NCBI GenBank assembly: GCA_015065785.1
Contig: SVPR01000006.1
Coordinates: forward strand, 1-64,000
Direction of reading: 5' to 3'
Source of the DNA: Oscillospiraceae bacterium
Lineage (GTDB): Bacteria > Bacillota > Clostridia > Oscillospirales > Acutalibacteraceae
Length of the DNA: 64,000 nt
The position numbers were made by a program, and so were the translations under genes. The notes under the pieces are model-generated. The model saw only the letters and a program-made list of their open reading frames with translations. It was not told the DNA's origin and searched no databases. Positions 41,542-49,616 of this stretch are shown piece after piece (within the stretch, counting starts at the first letter, position 1; each line of letters starts with the position of its first letter).

Positions 41542-41885
41542 GTTTAGATTTAACTAAAAAAATCGTTAAGGCTCTCGATGATAAATTAGCAAGAGATATT
41601 GAGGTTATTAAAACAGAAGAGGTAACAATTGTTGCAGATTATTTTGTTATTGCTACTGCTAACTCAAACACTCATGTAAGAGCATTGGCAGATGAAATAG
41701 AATATCAATTAGAACAAGAAGACATTCGCCCTGACCATGTTGAAGGCAGAGCAACCGGCTGGGTGCTTATGCAATACGGCGGTGTTGTTGTTCACATCTT
41801 CCTTGAGGATTCAAGACAATATTATAATCTTGAAAGACTCTGGGACGATGCATCTAAAATAGATATTTCTCAATTTATTGATTGA
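41538..41885 (+). CDS. rsfS: Ribosomal silencing factor RsfS
   Basis: RsfS binds L14 (uL14) and blocks subunit joining when nutrients fall. The 115-residue product has the family core: AKDIEVIKTEEVTIVADYFVIATANS-like N-terminal segment, then VRALADEIEYQLEQEDIRPDHVEGRATGWVLMQYGGVVVHIFLEDSRQYYNLERLWDDA. It overlaps yqeK by 4 bp. leuS begins 30 bp after its stop. Confidence 0.95.
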   Translation: MSLDLTKKIVKALDDKLARDIEVIKTEEVTIVADYFVIATANSNTHVRALADEIEYQLEQEDIRPDHVEGRATGWVLMQYGGVVVHIFLEDSRQYYNLERLWDDASKIDISQFID

Positions 41886-41914
41886 TTTGTATAAGAAGAA
41901 AGGAAATGATTAAA

Positions 41915-44320
41915 ATGAAGTATGATTTTTCCGCTGTTGAACAAAAATGGCAGAAAAAATGGGAAGAAGCAGGTGTTTTCCACGCAGAAGACGGAAGCGA
42001 AAAACCTAAATTTTACGCACTTGTAGAATTCCCTTACCCAAGTGGTGCAGGTATGCATGTTGGTCATATCAAAGCATATTCAGGTCTTGAGGTTGTTTCA
42101 AGAAAAAGAAGAATGCAGGGCTACAATGTTTTATTCCCTATCGGTTTTGACGCTTATGGTCTTCCTACTGAAAACTATGCTATTAAAACAGGTATTCACC
42201 CAAGAAAAGTTACAGATATGAACATTGAGAAATTCTCAAGTCAGTTAAAAAGAGTTGGATTCTCATTTGACTGGAACAGAGTTGTTGACACAACTCAGGA
42301 GGACTACTACAAGTGGACTCAATGGATTTTCTTAAAAATGTTTGAAAAGGGACTTGTTTTCCGTGATAAAACTCTCGTTAACTACTGCCCATCCTGTAAG
42401 GTAGTTCTTTCAAATGAAGACTCTCAGGGTGGTAAGTGCGACATTTGTCACAGTGACATTGTTCAGAAGTCTAAGGATGTATGGTATTTAAGAATTACAG
42501 AATATGCTGACAAGCTCTTAGAAGGTCTTGACGGTGTTGATTATCTCCCGAACATCAAGCTTCAGCAAGTAAACTGGATTGGTAAATCAACAGGTGCATT
42601 TGTTAATTTCTCAATTAAAGATACAGACGAAAAATTAGAGATTTACACAACCCGTCCTGACACATTATTCGGTGTTACATTTATGGTTATGGCACCTGAG
42701 CATCCGCTTATTGATAAGTACGCTTCTAAAATCGGCAATATGGATGAAGTTGTTGCTTACAGAGCAGAATGTGCAAAGAAAACAGAATTTGAAAGAACTC
42801 AGCTTGTTAAAGATAAAACAGGTGTTCGTCTTTCAGGCTTTAGTGCAATTAACCCTGTTAATAACAAAGAAATCCCGATTTACATATCTGACTATGTTAT
42901 GATGGGTTACGGTACAGGTGCTATTATGGCGGTACCTGCACACGACGAACGCGACTACGACTTTGCTAAGAAATTCGGCATTGATATTATTGAAGTTATC
43001 AAGGGCGGAGATATTTCTGAAGCTGCTTACACAGGCGACGGCGATATGGTGAACTCTGAATTCCTTAATGGCTTTACAAACAAAAAAGATTCTATTGCTA
43101 AAATGCTTGAATTCTTAGAAGAAAAAGGCATTGGTAAAAAAGGTGTTCAGTACAAAATGAAGGACTGGGCATTTAACAGACAAAGATATTGGGGCGAGCC
43201 AATTCCGATTGTTCACTGTGAAAAATGCGGAATCGTTCCTGTACCGTACAGCGAATTACCATTAAGATTACCTGAAATTGACAACTTCCAGCCGGGTTCT
43301 GACGGCGAAAGCCCACTTGCTGAAATTGAAGAATTTGTTAATTGCACTTGTCCAAAATGCGGTGGCAAAGCAAAAAGAGAAACTGACACAATGCCACAAT
43401 GGGCAGGCTCTTCCTGGTATTTCTTAAGATATATTGACCCTAAAAATACAGAAGCACTTGCAAGTGAAGAAAAACTTAAATATTGGGGTCAGGTTGACTG
43501 GTACAACGGCGGTATGGAGCATGTTACCCGTCACTTAATCTACTCTCGTTTCTGGCACAAATTCCTTTACGATTTAGGCGTTGTTCCTACAGCTGAACCA
43601 TACGCAAAAAGAACTGCTCAAGGTCTTATTTTAGGTCCTGACGGTGAAAAAATGAGTAAATCTAAAGGTAATGTTGTTGACCCTAACGAAGTTGTTGACC
43701 AGTTCGGTGCAGATGTTCTTCGTTCTTATGTACTCTTTATGGGTGACTATGAAAAGGCAGCACCTTGGTCTGAAGCAAGTGTTAAAGGCTGTAAACGATT
43801 CGTTGACAGAATTTGGAATCTTCAGGAAATTGTTACTGATGGCGATGACTACTCAAAAGAATTAGAGGTATCATTCCACAAGACAATCAAAAAGGTTTCA
43901 GACGATATTGAAAATATGAAGTATAACACTGCAATTGCTTCACTTATGGCACTTCTTAATGAAATTTATGAAAAAGGTGCTATTACAAAGGGCGAGCTTA
44001 AAACATTCCTTACATTAGTTAACCCATTCGCTCCTCACGTTTCAGAAGAACTCTGGGAAATTATGAATTACGGCGGAATGTTAGCAGTTGCTCCTTGGGT
44101 TTCTTACGACGAAGCAAAAACAGTTGATTCAACTATTGAAGTTCCTGTTCAGATTTGCGGTAAGCTCCGTGCAACAGTTACTATTGCTAAAGACGCTGAC
44201 TCAGCAACCGCAATCGCCGCTGCAAAGGCAGACGAAAAGGTTCAGGAAATGTTAGACGGAAAACAGATTATTAAAGAAATCTATGTTCCAGGTAAGATTA
44301 TTAATATTGTTGCGAAATAA
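41915..44320 (+). CDS. leuS: Leucyl-tRNA synthetase
   Basis: Class I aminoacyl-tRNA synthetase charging tRNA-Leu. The HIGH motif is HVGH at residues 48-51 within ALVEFPYPSGAGMHVGHIKAY, and the KMSKS motif is at ~578 (GEKMSKSKGNVVDP). The editing domain includes IYTTRPDTLFGVTFMVMAPEHP and GTGAIMAVPAHDERDYDFA. A zinc-binding-like CPSC...CDIC segment is present. ATG 41915 follows AAAGGAAAT; the frame opens earlier but without a suitable site. Length 801 is normal. Two tRNA-Leu genes lie 4-5 kb downstream. Confidence 0.98.
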   Translation: MKYDFSAVEQKWQKKWEEAGVFHAEDGSEKPKFYALVEFPYPSGAGMHVGHIKAYSGLEVVSRKRRMQGYNVLFPIGFDAYGLPTENYAIKTGIHPRKVTDMNIEKFSSQLKRVGFSFDWNRVVDTTQEDYYKWTQWIFLKMFEKGLVFRDKTLVNYCPSCKVVLSNEDSQGGKCDICHSDIVQKSKDVWYLRITEYADKLLEGLDGVDYLPNIKLQQVNWIGKSTGAFVNFSIKDTDEKLEIYTTRPDTLFGVTFMVMAPEHPLIDKYASKIGNMDEVVAYRAECAKKTEFERTQLVKDKTGVRLSGFSAINPVNNKEIPIYISDYVMMGYGTGAIMAVPAHDERDYDFAKKFGIDIIEVIKGGDISEAAYTGDGDMVNSEFLNGFTNKKDSIAKMLEFLEEKGIGKKGVQYKMKDWAFNRQRYWGEPIPIVHCEKCGIVPVPYSELPLRLPEIDNFQPGSDGESPLAEIEEFVNCTCPKCGGKAKRETDTMPQWAGSSWYFLRYIDPKNTEALASEEKLKYWGQVDWYNGGMEHVTRHLIYSRFWHKFLYDLGVVPTAEPYAKRTAQGLILGPDGEKMSKSKGNVVDPNEVVDQFGADVLRSYVLFMGDYEKAAPWSEASVKGCKRFVDRIWNLQEIVTDGDDYSKELEVSFHKTIKKVSDDIENMKYNTAIASLMALLNEIYEKGAITKGELKTFLTLVNPFAPHVSEELWEIMNYGGMLAVAPWVSYDEAKTVDSTIEVPVQICGKLRATVTIAKDADSATAIAAAKADEKVQEMLDGKQIIKEIYVPGKIINIVAK

Positions 44321-44349
44321 AAAAAGGCAGTCGAAAGACTGCTTTTTTT
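44321..44349 (+). terminator. Terminator of the nadD-leuS operon
   Basis: GCAGTC-GAAA-GACTGC with flanking A-run and T-run (up to 13 bp). It starts immediately at the leuS stop. Confidence 0.9.
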
Positions 44350-44353
44350 ATTT

Positions 44354-44467
44354 CAGGAAACAGGAAGCAGGAAATAGGAAACAGGGCTTCGCTACACTCA
44401 AGTATTGAATTAGTTGCAGCGAAGCCCGACCTCGTTTGAAAAAGAGGGGGACCAAGCTCTGCTTGGT
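44354..44467. repeat. Heptad half element with successive hairpins (copy G)
   Basis: Heptads AGGAAAC/AGGAAGC/AGGAAAT (44354-44382) run into GGGCTTCGCT (44384-44393), which pairs with AGCGAAGCCC (44418-44427). CCTC...GAGG (44430-44447) and ACCAAGC-TCT-GCTTGGT (44451-44467) form two further hairpins. The heptad-GGGCTTCGC junction is the reverse complement of the right junction of the element at 34.5 kb. No opposing heptad arm is present. Confidence 0.75.
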
Positions 44468-44482
44468 GGAGAATTGACTGTT

Positions 44483-45163
44483 CTAAAAATCGTATTTATT
44501 TATTTCTAAAACCCTGAAAGTTGCATTTTGCAATTGATTGATTTTATCTTGCTCTATATATTCAAATGCAGATAAATAAATTTCCTGCCCTGCATTCAAT
44601 TTATCGACATAAATCATATCAGTTTCAATTCTTGCACCGTTTGCATCTACTGCTTCAATTGTTATGTAATAACTGCATTGCTTTTCAGCTTTGTTTTTTA
44701 CTGTAATATTGAGTGATGTTTCGGAGAAGTACCCATTATTAATTACTTTGAATTCTCCAAAAGAAACATCAACATATTTTTCTAAAATTTCAGCCGTTGT
44801 TTCCTGATTAAACTGCCCACTAATCACTGGTTCGTTTGAATCTATGGCGTTTGTTACATCTCCAAGCAACGATGCGGCGAAAACAACATATAAAACCACA
44901 AGAATAATACTGAGCGTTATTCTGGTTACGAATCCGGTCAAGGCACCTTTGCCTGCCGACTTTGCTCGTTTAGGTTTCTTTCCTTCATATATGAGAAAGA
45001 GGATTAAACCAACAATCGGAATAAAAAATCCCAAGATAGCAAATCCAAAACTCGAACGGTCATCGGGAAAATTTTGCTTTTGAACAGTTTCAAATCTTGT
45101 TCCGCAATTACTACAATACAAGGATTTTTCATCTATTACATTACCACAATTTTTGCAAAACAT
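44483..45163 (-). CDS. Zinc-ribbon membrane protein with extracytoplasmic domain
   Basis: The 226-residue product starts with a zinc ribbon (FCKNCGNVIDEKSLYCSNCGTRF). Two hydrophobic segments follow (~41-58 FGFAILGFFIPIVGLILFLIY; ~78-102), then a beta-rich C-terminal domain with FxLYD-like features (FKVINNGYFSETSLNITVKNKAEKQCSYYITIEAVDANG). Such proteins are common in Clostridia and mostly uncharacterised. It is divergent from an XRE gene, and its promoter spacer is occupied by a 22-bp palindrome, so regulation by that XRE protein is likely. Confidence 0.8.
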   Translation of the reverse strand: MFCKNCGNVIDEKSLYCSNCGTRFETVQKQNFPDDRSSFGFAILGFFIPIVGLILFLIYEGKKPKRAKSAGKGALTGFVTRITLSIILVVLYVVFAASLLGDVTNAIDSNEPVISGQFNQETTAEILEKYVDVSFGEFKVINNGYFSETSLNITVKNKAEKQCSYYITIEAVDANGARIETDMIYVDKLNAGQEIYLSAFEYIEQDKINQLQNATFRVLEINKYDF

Positions 45164-45193
45164 AACCCCCCCCTTATATTTTCTGTTTCTATA

Positions 45194-45222
45194 ATTATAC
45201 TCAATATTTTAAGTATAGTCAA
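45194..45222 (-). promoter_or_regulatory. Promoter with 22-bp palindrome in its spacer
   Basis: Minus strand: TTGACT (45222-45217), 17-bp spacer, TATAAT (45199-45194). The palindrome TATACTCAA-TATT-TTAAGTATA (45196-45217, one mismatched pair) fills the spacer. A related half-site, GATATTAAGTATGAT, lies at 45223-45237. Likely repressed by the divergent XRE protein. Confidence 0.7.
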
Positions 45223-45259
45223 GATATTAAGTATGATAATATTAAAATGGTGATAAAAA

Positions 45260-45460
45260 ATGATTAGTTATGAGCCATTTTATGAAACGCTTTTTAAAAA
45301 AGGTGTTACGGAATACAATCTTATTTTTAAACAAGGTTTTTCTGCTAACACTTTTCACAGAATGAAGAAAGGCGAAGCAATAAACACCAAAACGCTTGAT
45401 GCTCTTTGCTACGCCCTCGATTGCGAAGTGCAGGATATTATTAAATTTGTAAAAGAATAA
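45260..45460 (+). CDS. Small XRE/Cro-like regulator
   Basis: A 66-residue single HTH protein: YEPFYETLFKKGVTEYNLIFKQGFSANTFHRMKKGEAINTKTLDALCYALDCEVQDIIKFV, the compact YozG-like Cro form. GGTGAT lies 9 bp upstream of the ATG. It is divergent from the zinc-ribbon membrane protein gene, and the intervening 97 bp carries palindromic sites. It resembles the XRE protein that controls the methylase locus at 53.7 kb in size and C-terminal sequence (C-EV-DII). Confidence 0.85.
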   Translation: MISYEPFYETLFKKGVTEYNLIFKQGFSANTFHRMKKGEAINTKTLDALCYALDCEVQDIIKFVKE

Positions 45461-45496
45461 ACACCGATAAATTGTAAAAATCAATTTGTCGGTGTT
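45460..45496. terminator. Bidirectional terminator
   Basis: AACACCGATAAATTG pairs with CAATTTGTCGGTGTT (15 bp, one G-U), followed by TTTTTTT on the plus strand. It separates the XRE gene from the convergent propeller protein gene. Confidence 0.85.
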
Positions 45497-45528
45497 TTTT
45501 TGCCTTTATTACTGGTTTTTTGTTGTGC

Positions 45529-47697
45529 TTAATCGCCTAAAAGCCCATAGAATCTACCCATCCAGTATGGAAGAAGATAGATATATGGCATTGCGGTTCT
45601 CATACCATTTGCACCTGATGTACAAGGTAATGCCGCCGCTCTGTTAGCGTTTTTAGTATTGATGCTGACAAATTCTTCAACTCCTGAATCACAAACGAAC
45701 TGGTTACCGTCGTAATTCATCAATACTCTTGAAGAATATTCAACCGGTACTTTTAATTGCGGAGCACACCCGTATGCTTCCGGAGCATAATCAATTTCAA
45801 TATCTTTTCTGTAACTATTATAAGTAGGCCATACAATAAGGTCAAGATTCATTTCAGAAAGTGACTTTGCCGCATTTTCAATATCACAAGGACGATTTGT
45901 AAGAGCACCATAAACTATATTAAAGAATGGTGAACGCTCAATTCTTTCATACTCATAATGGTGAGTAAGACCCATTTTGAAAATTTCTTTTTGTGCTTCA
46001 CTGTCTGTATAAACAATAAGTGGGTAAATGTTTGTAAAATCAAGCTGGTCGTCAATATGTGCTATGTGAGCATCTTCACATTTATATTGCATACAGTTCA
46101 TAGCGTAGTGATGTTTAGAAATAAGCATATCAAATACTTTGTTGTATTTTTCATCACCTGTTACATGATATGTAGTTTTTAAGAATGAAAGAATTTCTAA
46201 AGAGTTTGTACCTTTCTCAAAATACCAGCGGTCGTCATTATTAAGAAGGTCCGGTTCCCAATTTGCCCAGGTGGTAGGAACACCGTCAACATCGCAAAGA
46301 TGGAAGTTGTTTTCTATAATATGGTCTGTAATTTTCTTTACAACTTCAGCAATTTTCTTCTTTTCTTTTTTATCCGCTACTAAATCAAAATAAATCCCAT
46401 AAGCGAAGTAGTGACCTGTCATTTCGTCACTTGAAGTTTCGCCTAACCATTCACAGTCAGGGTTATCTTTGCAAATGTGCCACTCTTCTCTGTTACCGGT
46501 ACCAAAATATTCATCGTCAGAATATCTTGTTGCTCTTGCAGTAAAGCCTGATTTTCCTGTAACCTCTGTAAGCTTAATCATTGCTTCTACTGCTCTTTTT
46601 GCATTTTCTTTTGCTTCTTTTTCACCGGTTGCTGCAAAGCGGAAACACTGACTTGCACAATAAAGACCTGTAAAAAGTCCATCGTTATCAGAATTAGGAA
46701 GCCAACCTGACTCTAAATCACCATATTTTCTGAGAACTCTGTCAACATGGTAGCCTTCGTTTCTGGTGTTGTACTTAACAGAAAACTCGTCAAAATGCTT
46801 TGCCTTTTCTCCGAGTGTCATATATTGTGAAGTAATAACACTTATACCTCGTGGAGTTACCGCCGCAATTGTACCGCTTTCTGAAACTGCAATTTTTGTA
46901 ACAGTCGGGTGCATAAGCCACGCACCATAAGAAAAGTAAGAAATTTTACCCTCAATAAGAGTTACGACACCTGTATTTGTAGCAAAATATTTTTTACCGT
47001 CTTTTGCAAAATACATATCGTTAAAAGAGCCACTCGGAATTGAGTAGAAATCGTCACCTTTAAACCAGTAGCTTCTGCCATCGTAAATATTAAGACCGTC
47101 ATCTGTACCAACCCACAAATGACCGAGTGCATCTATTTTAAGGCAGTTTATTTTTCTTGACATAACTCCTGTATTTTCAGGAAGAAGCTCTGCCCAGTGG
47201 CGACGCTTGCCTTTCATAGATAAAAGACCTTCAACTGAAGAACCTACATAAACAGTTTCGGCATACTTTGCCTTGTTGTCAAGTGCCGCAAGTGCAACTA
47301 CTTCTGATGGAAGACCAACTATTTCTTTAAACTCTCCGTCTTCTTTAAGATAAAGATTTTCTTCAGTAATAAGCCAGAAAGAACCATCAAGACCTGTTGA
47401 AATATCTGTAATAGGACTGTCGAATTCTGCCTGCTTTTTAGCCTTGCCATTTTTAATTTCAGCAAGAACCTTACCCATTGACGCATAAAGTTTGCTATTC
47501 TGAGAAAATAATTTTTCTGCTTTGAAAGAAAGCTTCTTTAAATTCCCGTCACTGTATTCAAAAGTATTTTCAGTTGTAGCAATATAAAGTGCTTCGCCTG
47601 AAAATGCAACAGAAGTAACACTACCGCCATCAATTTCTGTAATAAATTTTTTGTCATACTGCAAAAACTTACCAAAATTAAGAGTATATTTTTTCAT
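45529..47697 (-). CDS. Beta-propeller plus (alpha/alpha) barrel protein, function unknown
   Basis: The 722-residue protein has no signal peptide. The N-terminal ~290 residues are propeller blades of the two-component regulator propeller type (INCLKIDALGHLWVGTDDGLNIYDGRSYWF, MYFAKDGKKYFATNTGVVTLIEG). From ~310 it is helical with glycosidase-like aromatic and acidic clusters (SGWLPNSDNDGLFTGLYCASQCFRF, ETSSDEMTGHYFAYGIYF, WANWEPDLLNNDDRWYFEKGTNSLEILSF). This suggests an (alpha/alpha)6 barrel related to glycan-active enzymes. I do not recognise the combination. AGGAGTG precedes the ATG. Confidence 0.65.
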   Translation of the reverse strand: MKKYTLNFGKFLQYDKKFITEIDGGSVTSVAFSGEALYIATTENTFEYSDGNLKKLSFKAEKLFSQNSKLYASMGKVLAEIKNGKAKKQAEFDSPITDISTGLDGSFWLITEENLYLKEDGEFKEIVGLPSEVVALAALDNKAKYAETVYVGSSVEGLLSMKGKRRHWAELLPENTGVMSRKINCLKIDALGHLWVGTDDGLNIYDGRSYWFKGDDFYSIPSGSFNDMYFAKDGKKYFATNTGVVTLIEGKISYFSYGAWLMHPTVTKIAVSESGTIAAVTPRGISVITSQYMTLGEKAKHFDEFSVKYNTRNEGYHVDRVLRKYGDLESGWLPNSDNDGLFTGLYCASQCFRFAATGEKEAKENAKRAVEAMIKLTEVTGKSGFTARATRYSDDEYFGTGNREEWHICKDNPDCEWLGETSSDEMTGHYFAYGIYFDLVADKKEKKKIAEVVKKITDHIIENNFHLCDVDGVPTTWANWEPDLLNNDDRWYFEKGTNSLEILSFLKTTYHVTGDEKYNKVFDMLISKHHYAMNCMQYKCEDAHIAHIDDQLDFTNIYPLIVYTDSEAQKEIFKMGLTHHYEYERIERSPFFNIVYGALTNRPCDIENAAKSLSEMNLDLIVWPTYNSYRKDIEIDYAPEAYGCAPQLKVPVEYSSRVLMNYDGNQFVCDSGVEEFVSINTKNANRAAALPCTSGANGMRTAMPYIYLLPYWMGRFYGLLGD

Positions 47698-47771
47698 AAC
47701 AACACTCCTGAAAATTTTATTTTTATTATAATATCATAAATTTATTTTACTGTCGATAGATGAATTTGCTT

Positions 47772-48311
47772 TTATATATACTTTTTGATTTTTTCGCTTA
47801 CTGTAATACTTAAAAGAATTTTCAAAATATCAGGAATAGTAAACGGCAAAACACAAACAGTAAGAGCAGAAACAAAACTTATTTTATCGCCATTATTTAT
47901 AAATAATAAAAAATACCATAGCGTACCGAATATGTAGCAGACTAAAAGCCCTGCAAACGATGCAATTAAATTTATTATTTTTCTCGTTTTTTTGTTAAAT
48001 ATTGAAGTAATTAACCAGTATGTAAGCGCAGAAAAAATAAAGCCGATTATATAACCGCCGGTTACATTAAATAATACACCAATTCCACTGTTAAATCCTG
48101 AAAAAACAGGCAACCCCACAACACCTAAAAGAATGTAAATTAAAATAGAAAAAATCCCTTTTTCAGCACCTAATAAATTCAGGCACAAAAATATTGCGAA
48201 TGTCTGTAAAGTAAACGGAACGCCGGAGGGGATAGTGATGAGTGAGCAAATGACAATAATCGCACTGAAAAGAGCAATTAAGCTTATATTTTTCGCTTTT
48301 TTGTTACTCAT
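47772..48311 (-). CDS. bioY: Biotin transporter BioY (ECF substrate-binding subunit)
   Basis: The S component binds biotin and works with an ECF energy-coupling module. The 179 residues form about six membrane helices with BioY motifs: ALFSAIIVICSLITIPSGVPFTLQTFAIFL, ILLGVVGLPVFSGFNSGIGVLFNVTGGYIIGF, LPFTIPDILKILLSI. ATG 48311 follows AAAGGTGGTGG; the frame opens 24 bp earlier within that site. A TTGTAA-N17-TATAAT promoter lies upstream. No BirA box is evident to me. Confidence 0.94.
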   Translation of the reverse strand: MSNKKAKNISLIALFSAIIVICSLITIPSGVPFTLQTFAIFLCLNLLGAEKGIFSILIYILLGVVGLPVFSGFNSGIGVLFNVTGGYIIGFIFSALTYWLITSIFNKKTRKIINLIASFAGLLVCYIFGTLWYFLLFINNGDKISFVSALTVCVLPFTIPDILKILLSITVSEKIKKYI

Positions 48312-48427
48312 TCCGCCACCACCTTTACACAGCATATTATATTTTATTATAATAAATATTACATAAATTTACAATATTCAATTGACGATAAAATTTTATT
48401 GTGATAAAATGTATGACGAATTCGTTA

Positions 48428-48462
48428 ATTACGCATTCCGAATTACGAATTCCGCATTAAAT
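48428..48462. repeat. ATTACGC/ATTCCGA heptad array before tRNA-Leu
   Basis: Five consecutive 7-bp units: ATTACGC, ATTCCGA, ATTACGA, ATTCCGC, ATTAAAT. It ends 2 bp before the tRNA. The sequence differs from the other arrays in this window but has the same period. Confidence 0.75.
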
Positions 48463-48464
48463 TT

Positions 48465-48551
48465 GCAGGGGTGGCGGAATTGGCAGACGCGTTAGATTCA
48501 GATTCTAATGGTAGCAATACCTTGTGGGTTCAAGTCCCATTCTCTGCACCA
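48465..48551 (+). tRNA. tRNA-Leu (anticodon CAG)
   Basis: Acceptor GCAGGGG pairs with TCTCTGC (two G-U). The anticodon stem TTAGA/TCTAA encloses loop TTCAGAT with anticodon CAG. A class II long variable arm (GGTAGCAATACC) and T arm (GTGGGTTCAAGTCCCAT) follow, and CCA is encoded. All features fit a leucine tRNA. Confidence 0.96.
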
Positions 48552-48552
48552 A

Positions 48553-48590
48553 AAAAGAGTGAGTTTTCACAACAGAAAACCCACTCTTTT
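48553..48590. terminator. Terminator after tRNA-Leu(CAG), shared with convergent gene
   Basis: AAAAGAGTG and GTTTTC pair with GAAAAC and CACTCTTTT across one A/C mismatch (15 bp). It ends both the tRNA transcript and the minus-strand membrane protein gene, whose stop is 2 bp away. Confidence 0.8.
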
Positions 48591-48591
48591 A

Positions 48592-49236
48592 TTATTTCTT
48601 ATTCTTTTCAAGCATCGGAATTGCGACTTTGCGGTTGAAGAAGTCTATTAAAGGTCCCATAAAGAATGCGGTCAGAATTGTACCTACACCAATAAATGTC
48701 GGTATATCTTTTATTGCACCTTTACCCGCTATAAAGAGCACCGCACCTAAAATAACGCAGACTAAATCAGTTGCAATTCTTATGTATTTGAATTTACCAA
48801 GTTTCCATTTATTTGTAAGAATAAGTGCTATCGCATCGTAAGTAGAAACACCAAGGTCTGCAGTCATATAAAGAGAAGATGCAAAGCATAAAACAACAAA
48901 CCCAAAAATGAAGCAGACAATTCTTACCACCATTGTCGCTTCCGGGAAAACCGTAAGCAAAGTATTGTGAGAAAAATCCACAACATAACCTAATAAAAAT
49001 AAATTCACCATTGTTGCAATATTTATGTAGTGCTTATCAAATATAAGTGCGAAGAGCAAAAGACAGGCGTTAACTATAACATAAAGCGTTCCAAAATCAA
49101 TAGGAATCAACTGTTCCATACCACTCATAAATGACTGGAAAGGGTCAACACCAAATGCCGCAAGTTTAAAAAAGCCGACACTTATACCGCCAACAATAAC
49201 ACCCATAACGGACATTAAAATTCGTTTTGTTTTCAT
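48592..49236 (-). CDS. YczE/YyaS/YitT-family membrane protein
   Basis: The 214-residue protein has about five or six transmembrane helices. Family-like segments include GGISVGFFKLAAFGVDPFQSFMSGMEQLIPIDFGTLYVIVNACLLLFALIF and SLYMTADLGVSTYDAIALILTNKW...IATDLVCVILGAVLF. YczE in Bacillus affects antibiotic production, but the molecular role is unknown. AGGAGCTTTTT precedes the ATG. It lies alone between two tRNA-Leu genes. Confidence 0.9.
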   Translation of the reverse strand: MKTKRILMSVMGVIVGGISVGFFKLAAFGVDPFQSFMSGMEQLIPIDFGTLYVIVNACLLLFALIFDKHYINIATMVNLFLLGYVVDFSHNTLLTVFPEATMVVRIVCFIFGFVVLCFASSLYMTADLGVSTYDAIALILTNKWKLGKFKYIRIATDLVCVILGAVLFIAGKGAIKDIPTFIGVGTILTAFFMGPLIDFFNRKVAIPMLEKNKK

Positions 49237-49370
49237 AAAAAGCTCCTTTTGAGAGTTGATTTTAAAATAACAGAGAGAGTATATAACTAAAATATAGTAA
49301 TGTCAATAATGTAAACAAATTACTTGGAATTTTTCCACGCAAATTGTTTTAAAAATTTTCAAAAAAAGTG

Positions 49371-49399
49371 TTGACAAATGCAGAAATTGGTGTTATATT
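49371..49399 (+). promoter_or_regulatory. Promoter of tRNA-Leu(GAG)
   Basis: TTGACA (49371-49376), 17-bp spacer, TATATT (49394-49399), 12 bp before the tRNA 5' end. Confidence 0.85.
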
Positions 49400-49411
49400 A
49401 TTTAAGCACTT

Positions 49412-49495
49412 GCGAGAGTGGCGGAATCGGCAGACGCGCACGTTTGAGGGGCGTGTGGTAATCCCGTACGGGTTCAAGTCCCGTCTCTCGCACCA
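49412..49495 (+). tRNA. tRNA-Leu (anticodon GAG)
   Basis: Acceptor GCGAGAG pairs with CTCTCGC. The anticodon stem CACGT/GCGTG encloses TTGAGGG with anticodon GAG. A long variable arm and T arm (ACGGGTTCAAGTCCCGT) follow, and CCA is encoded. It borders the accessory region to the right. Confidence 0.96.
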
Positions 49496-49500
49496 AAAAA

Positions 49501-49524
49501 AGAGCTTCGCAATAGCGAGGCTCT
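49501..49524 (+). terminator. Terminator of tRNA-Leu(GAG)
   Basis: AGAGCTTCGC-AATA-GCGAGGCTCT (10 bp, one G-U) followed by seven T. Confidence 0.9.
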
Positions 49525-49531
49525 TTTTTTA

Positions 49532-49605
49532 TCCAATCTGAAGGATTGGTATGTAATCATCGTTAGGCGAATGTAATCACGCGGAGCGTGTATGTAATTG
49601 ATTCT
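49532..49605. repeat. Array of mini-hairpins separated by ATGTAAT repeats
   Basis: Three copies of ATGTAATC/ATGTAATT (49551, 49571, 49592; ~20-bp spacing) alternate with small hairpins: CCAATC/GATTGG, TCG-TTAGG-CGA, CACGC-GGA-GCGTG. It sits between the tRNA terminator and the 181-codon gene. The last copy is followed by that gene's AAGGAG site. Confidence 0.7.
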
Positions 49606-49616
49606 AAGGAGAAATT

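Noticed and set aside
48312-48420. BirA operator upstream of bioY
   Set aside because: I see only a TTGTAA-N17-TATAAT promoter; the TTGTAAAC/GTTTACAA-type inverted repeat is not present.
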